Below are positions 13,616 through 13,666 of a DNA stretch of 13,666 bases, piece by piece. Every line of letters starts with the position of its first letter. The first letter of the stretch is position 1. The stretch lies in NCBI GenBank assembly GCA_020026435.1, contig JAHHQK010000050.1, forward strand, positions 1 to 13,666. The letters are read 5' to 3'. The notes under the pieces were generated by a model. The model was not told where the DNA came from, ran no database searches, and saw nothing but the letters and a program-made list of their open reading frames with translations. Both the position numbers and the translations under genes were made by a program. The stretch comes from Alistipes sp. (lineage in GTDB: Bacteria; Bacteroidota; Bacteroidia; Bacteroidales; Rikenellaceae).

Positions 13616-13666
13616 TTGAGCTGCCGGGACTCGAACCCAGAACGACAGAACCAAAATCTGCTGTGT
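13616..13666 (-). tRNA. tRNA-Gln (anticodon TTG), 5' part outside the window
   Basis: Read on the minus strand, the window holds the 3' portion of a tRNA. The anticodon arm GCAGA/TCTGT has loop TTTTGGT, whose positions 34-36 are TTG (plus-strand 13652-13654), reading CAA/CAG glutamine codons. A four-base variable loop follows. The T-arm CTGGG/CCCGG has loop TTCGAGT. The 3' acceptor strand CAGCTCA (13623-13617) and discriminator A at 13616 complete it. CCA is not encoded. The D-arm and 5' acceptor strand lie beyond 13666, so a pairing check of the acceptor stem is not possible here. Confidence 0.9.

Overview
The window reads as chromosomal DNA of a GC-rich member of the Bacteroidota, most likely a gut Bacteroidales. 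Alistipes (Rikenellaceae) is my best guess, from gene content and base composition rather than from any search. Four of the upstream regions I inspected carry Bacteroidota-type promoter elements (-7 TAnnTTTG, in three cases with TTG or TTTG about 19-20 bp upstream). The gene order rsfS-ftsH-cdsA is the one I associate with this phylum.

Layout. (1) Bases 1 to about 1640 are visibly AT-rich accessory DNA. They hold a glycine-zipper membrane-type protein whose frame is broken, or programmed to shift, at a codon-aligned A AAA AAG heptamer, followed by a phage CI-like helix-turn-helix protein with a C-terminal coiled coil. (2) Bases 1502-2063 are a gene-free transition into GC-rich core DNA. (3) From 2066 to about 5980 lie a minus-strand omega-amidase-type nitrilase with its own terminator, a divergent plus-strand pair (CvfB-like S1 protein and a SAM methyltransferase), and a plus-strand AraC-family regulator. 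The 3' end of the regulator gene is the first unit of a degenerate 50-bp tandem repeat. (4) Bases 5983-6412 contain no protein gene but hold strong hairpins, including two terminators facing opposite ways. (5) From 12116 down to 6413 a six-gene minus-strand cluster runs rsfS, ftsH, cdsA, psd, an AI-2E-family membrane protein and a stand-alone riboflavin kinase. (6) oxyR and a truncated tRNA-Gln(TTG) gene, both minus strand, close the window.

How the genes work together. The large cluster joins ribosome silencing (RsfS), membrane protein quality control (FtsH), and two steps of phospholipid synthesis: CDP-diacylglycerol by CdsA and phosphatidylethanolamine by Psd. A membrane exporter-like protein and an FMN-forming kinase follow. 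This is core housekeeping and is probably read from a promoter just upstream of rsfS. OxyR is a peroxide-sensing regulator with its two redox cysteines at exactly positions 199 and 208.

I see no complete defence system, CRISPR array, transposase or integrase. The most unusual signals are the frame break at the slippery heptamer, the tandem repeat growing out of the AraC gene, the lone riboflavin kinase, an extra CxxC in OxyR, and a plus-strand terminator with no gene in front of it.
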